Assembly: GCA_028711905.1 (NCBI GenBank)
Contig: JAQTRI010000153.1
Span: 1 to 7,844 of the forward strand
Length of the DNA stretch: 7,844 nucleotides
Direction: 5' to 3'
Source: Candidatus Wallbacteria bacterium
Lineage (GTDB): Bacteria; Muiribacteriota; JAQTZZ01
The translations under genes were made by a program, and so were the position numbers. The notes beneath the pieces are model-generated. The model saw nothing but the letters and a program-made list of their open reading frames with translations, was not told where the DNA came from and did not search any database. Positions 6,557 through 7,844 of the stretch are shown here, in pieces; positions within the stretch are counted from its first letter, which is position 1, and each line of letters opens with the position of its first letter.

Positions 6557-6582
6557 TAAGAGAGATTGTCGGCTTGTGACGG

Positions 6583-7844
6583 TTAGTGCAGTTTCCACCC
6601 GTCCTTGATTTTTGCAATCAGCTCGTTGAACTCATTCACTGCCTTGCTGTCAGGTGCGCTCCTGCCATCACCGAGTTCGATTCTGACATGGAATTTTAGC
6701 GGAGCATTGATTTTGGTTTTAATGCTCAGCAGCTGGGGAATAATCTCACTAAGATCTTGAATTTGAGACGGTTCCAGCTCCGATTCGGCAAACAACACGC
6801 CAATGGGTACTGGTTTGGCAGTTCCCTTGACAGGCTTATGAACGCTTGAAGCAGCCCTGATCCAGACATTCTGCGCTGCCGGATAACCGCAGGGAAATTC
6901 ATGCGAATTTTCTGTCAGTTCAACAAACCTGGCCTGCAGCGCGGACTGAAGAGCATCACACACCACTTTCCACGGCAGATTTTTTCCGATTTTGACGGAC
7001 AATGCCGTTAGAATTGATAAAGCAGAGGCTGTCCCGTCAGCCCAGGCATTCGGGATGTTTTCATTCAGCAATTCTGCGGGTGCGATTGGTTCAATCGGCA
7101 GGCAGAGTTTGGACTCGGCACTAAGCACACCAGACGGTACCGGTTCCCCCAGGATGCTTGCAGGGCCGGACAAAAGCCAGATACTGCCGTTTTCAACAGC
7201 AGCTGTTATTGATTTATCAAGGGGCTCTTTACCAACTTTCGGAATTCTCAAGGACTCCTGATAACTGCCGCGATCAATCTGCACAGTTCTTCCGCCTATG
7301 AAATAATCCAGCACTGACTGGTAAGTGATTTCTTGATCCTGCCATATTCCTGGAAGGGCTTTCGGTGCCAGCAGTCTGGGATTGATCTCAGTGAGCTCTG
7401 CAGATTCGGGCAGCACCAGTTCCAGAGCCGAATCTTTCAGAGACACTTCGTCAGGTCTGGCCATCCACCATGTGCGGATGGAACGGTCTGGTCTGGTCAG
7501 TTTCAACACAAAAATGCCGCTGAAGCATCCTTCAGCCAGGGTTTCCAAAATAGCGCTGGACTGGAGCATTTTCGGCAGATGGGGATGCTGGGCGAATGAT
7601 TCGGCCAGGTCTTTGACTCTGCGCGATGTTTCGCCTGAGTGCCAGAGATTGTAAGGCCCGTCAGGCAACAGTGCGTCAGAAGTAATTGCTGTATCCTGAA
7701 TCCTTGAACGCTTGTCGCATTTGATGATGTTGAAATGGCTGTCGTCAGTCACTGTGATCTTGAATGCCTGTACTTCATTCTTGTCGGAAACTACAACTAC
7801 GATGCAATAAGCCTGTCTTATGGCATCGGGAATTCTGCCTCTGG
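6583..7844 (-). CDS. DUF499-type (COG1483) large ATPase, C-terminal part only
   Basis: The frame is open to the right edge. It encodes 419 residues plus a TAA stop; the start lies off-window, and the GTG at 7752 is internal. Counting from the edge, it begins RGRIPDAIRQAYCIVVVVSD, then NEVQAFKITV, DKRSRIQDTAI, LLPDGPYNLW, FAQHPHLPKML, LTRPDRSIRTWW, RPDEVSLKDSALELVLPE, and later SGPASILGE and FHVRIELG. I recognise this series as the C-terminal half of DUF499 proteins, which are about 1000 residues long with a P-loop ATPase near the N-terminus (not seen here). As recalled, the family includes PglY/BrxC-like ATPases of BREX and ATPases beside DUF1156 adenine methylases in predicted defence loci. 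It would be the last gene of a minus-strand operon continuing to the right. Family assignment is fairly secure; a defence role is inference. Confidence 0.8.
   Translation of the reverse strand, partial: RGRIPDAIRQAYCIVVVVSDKNEVQAFKITVTDDSHFNIIKCDKRSRIQDTAITSDALLPDGPYNLWHSGETSRRVKDLAESFAQHPHLPKMLQSSAILETLAEGCFSGIFVLKLTRPDRSIRTWWMARPDEVSLKDSALELVLPESAELTEINPRLLAPKALPGIWQDQEITYQSVLDYFIGGRTVQIDRGSYQESLRIPKVGKEPLDKSITAAVENGSIWLLSGPASILGEPVPSGVLSAESKLCLPIEPIAPAELLNENIPNAWADGTASALSILTALSVKIGKNLPWKVVCDALQSALQARFVELTENSHEFPCGYPAAQNVWIRAASSVHKPVKGTAKPVPIGVLFAESELEPSQIQDLSEIIPQLLSIKTKINAPLKFHVRIELGDGRSAPDSKAVNEFNELIAKIKDGWKLH

Noticed and set aside
6541..6575. AAGCCG...CGGCTT as a bidirectional terminator between ftcD and the DUF499 gene
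   Set aside because: The loop would be 23 nt, the stem only 6 bp, and neither strand has a following T-run.
1..7844. CRISPR arrays, tRNA/rRNA genes, insertion sequences, phage attachment sites
   Set aside because: I saw no regularly spaced direct repeats, no transposase-like frame, no cloverleaf or rRNA signature, and no flanking duplications.

Overview
The window carries five protein-coding genes, two of them cut by the window edges. They are packed tightly: gaps are about 30, 79, 129 and 26 bp, and no stretch over 300 bp lacks a gene. The layout is bacterial: Shine-Dalgarno sites, one TTG start and a flagellin. Base composition looks mid-GC. I cannot name the lineage. A flagellin, a fused FtcD and a free-standing MetH-activation-like protein suggest a motile, probably anaerobic or facultative, possibly uncultivated bacterium, but that is inference.

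Left part (1-3369, +): the 3' part of a very large flagellin gene. The frame is open from the left edge, so at least 1122 residues are visible and the N-terminal export/D0-D1 region lies off-window. In order it holds a short octapeptide repeat, a segment with beta-propeller-like (PD40-type) motifs, about nine diverged tandem modules of 75-98 residues, and a clear flagellin C-terminal D1/D0 domain. This is the most unusual object in the window.

Middle (3400-4756, -): a likely two-gene transcription unit. The upstream gene encodes a 193-residue two-TM membrane protein of unknown function. The downstream gene encodes a 231-residue protein resembling the AdoMet-binding activation domain of cobalamin-dependent methionine synthase (MetH) as a free-standing protein, with a TTG start and a C-terminal Cys cluster. 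A candidate promoter with a perfect palindrome across its -10 box lies in the 129-bp divergent gap.

Right-middle (4886-6556, +): a full-length bifunctional formiminotransferase-cyclodeaminase (FtcD), which feeds formimino one-carbon units into tetrahydrofolate. With the MetH-activation-like gene it hints at a folate/cobalamin one-carbon theme, although no hut genes or metH are visible.

Right edge (6583-7844, -): the C-terminal 419 residues of a DUF499-type (COG1483) large ATPase, running in from the right. From what is known of the family, such ATPases occur in BREX (PglY/BrxC) and in DUF1156-methylase-linked defence loci. The most informative next sequence is therefore immediately to the right of this window, and also to the left for the flagellin N-terminus.
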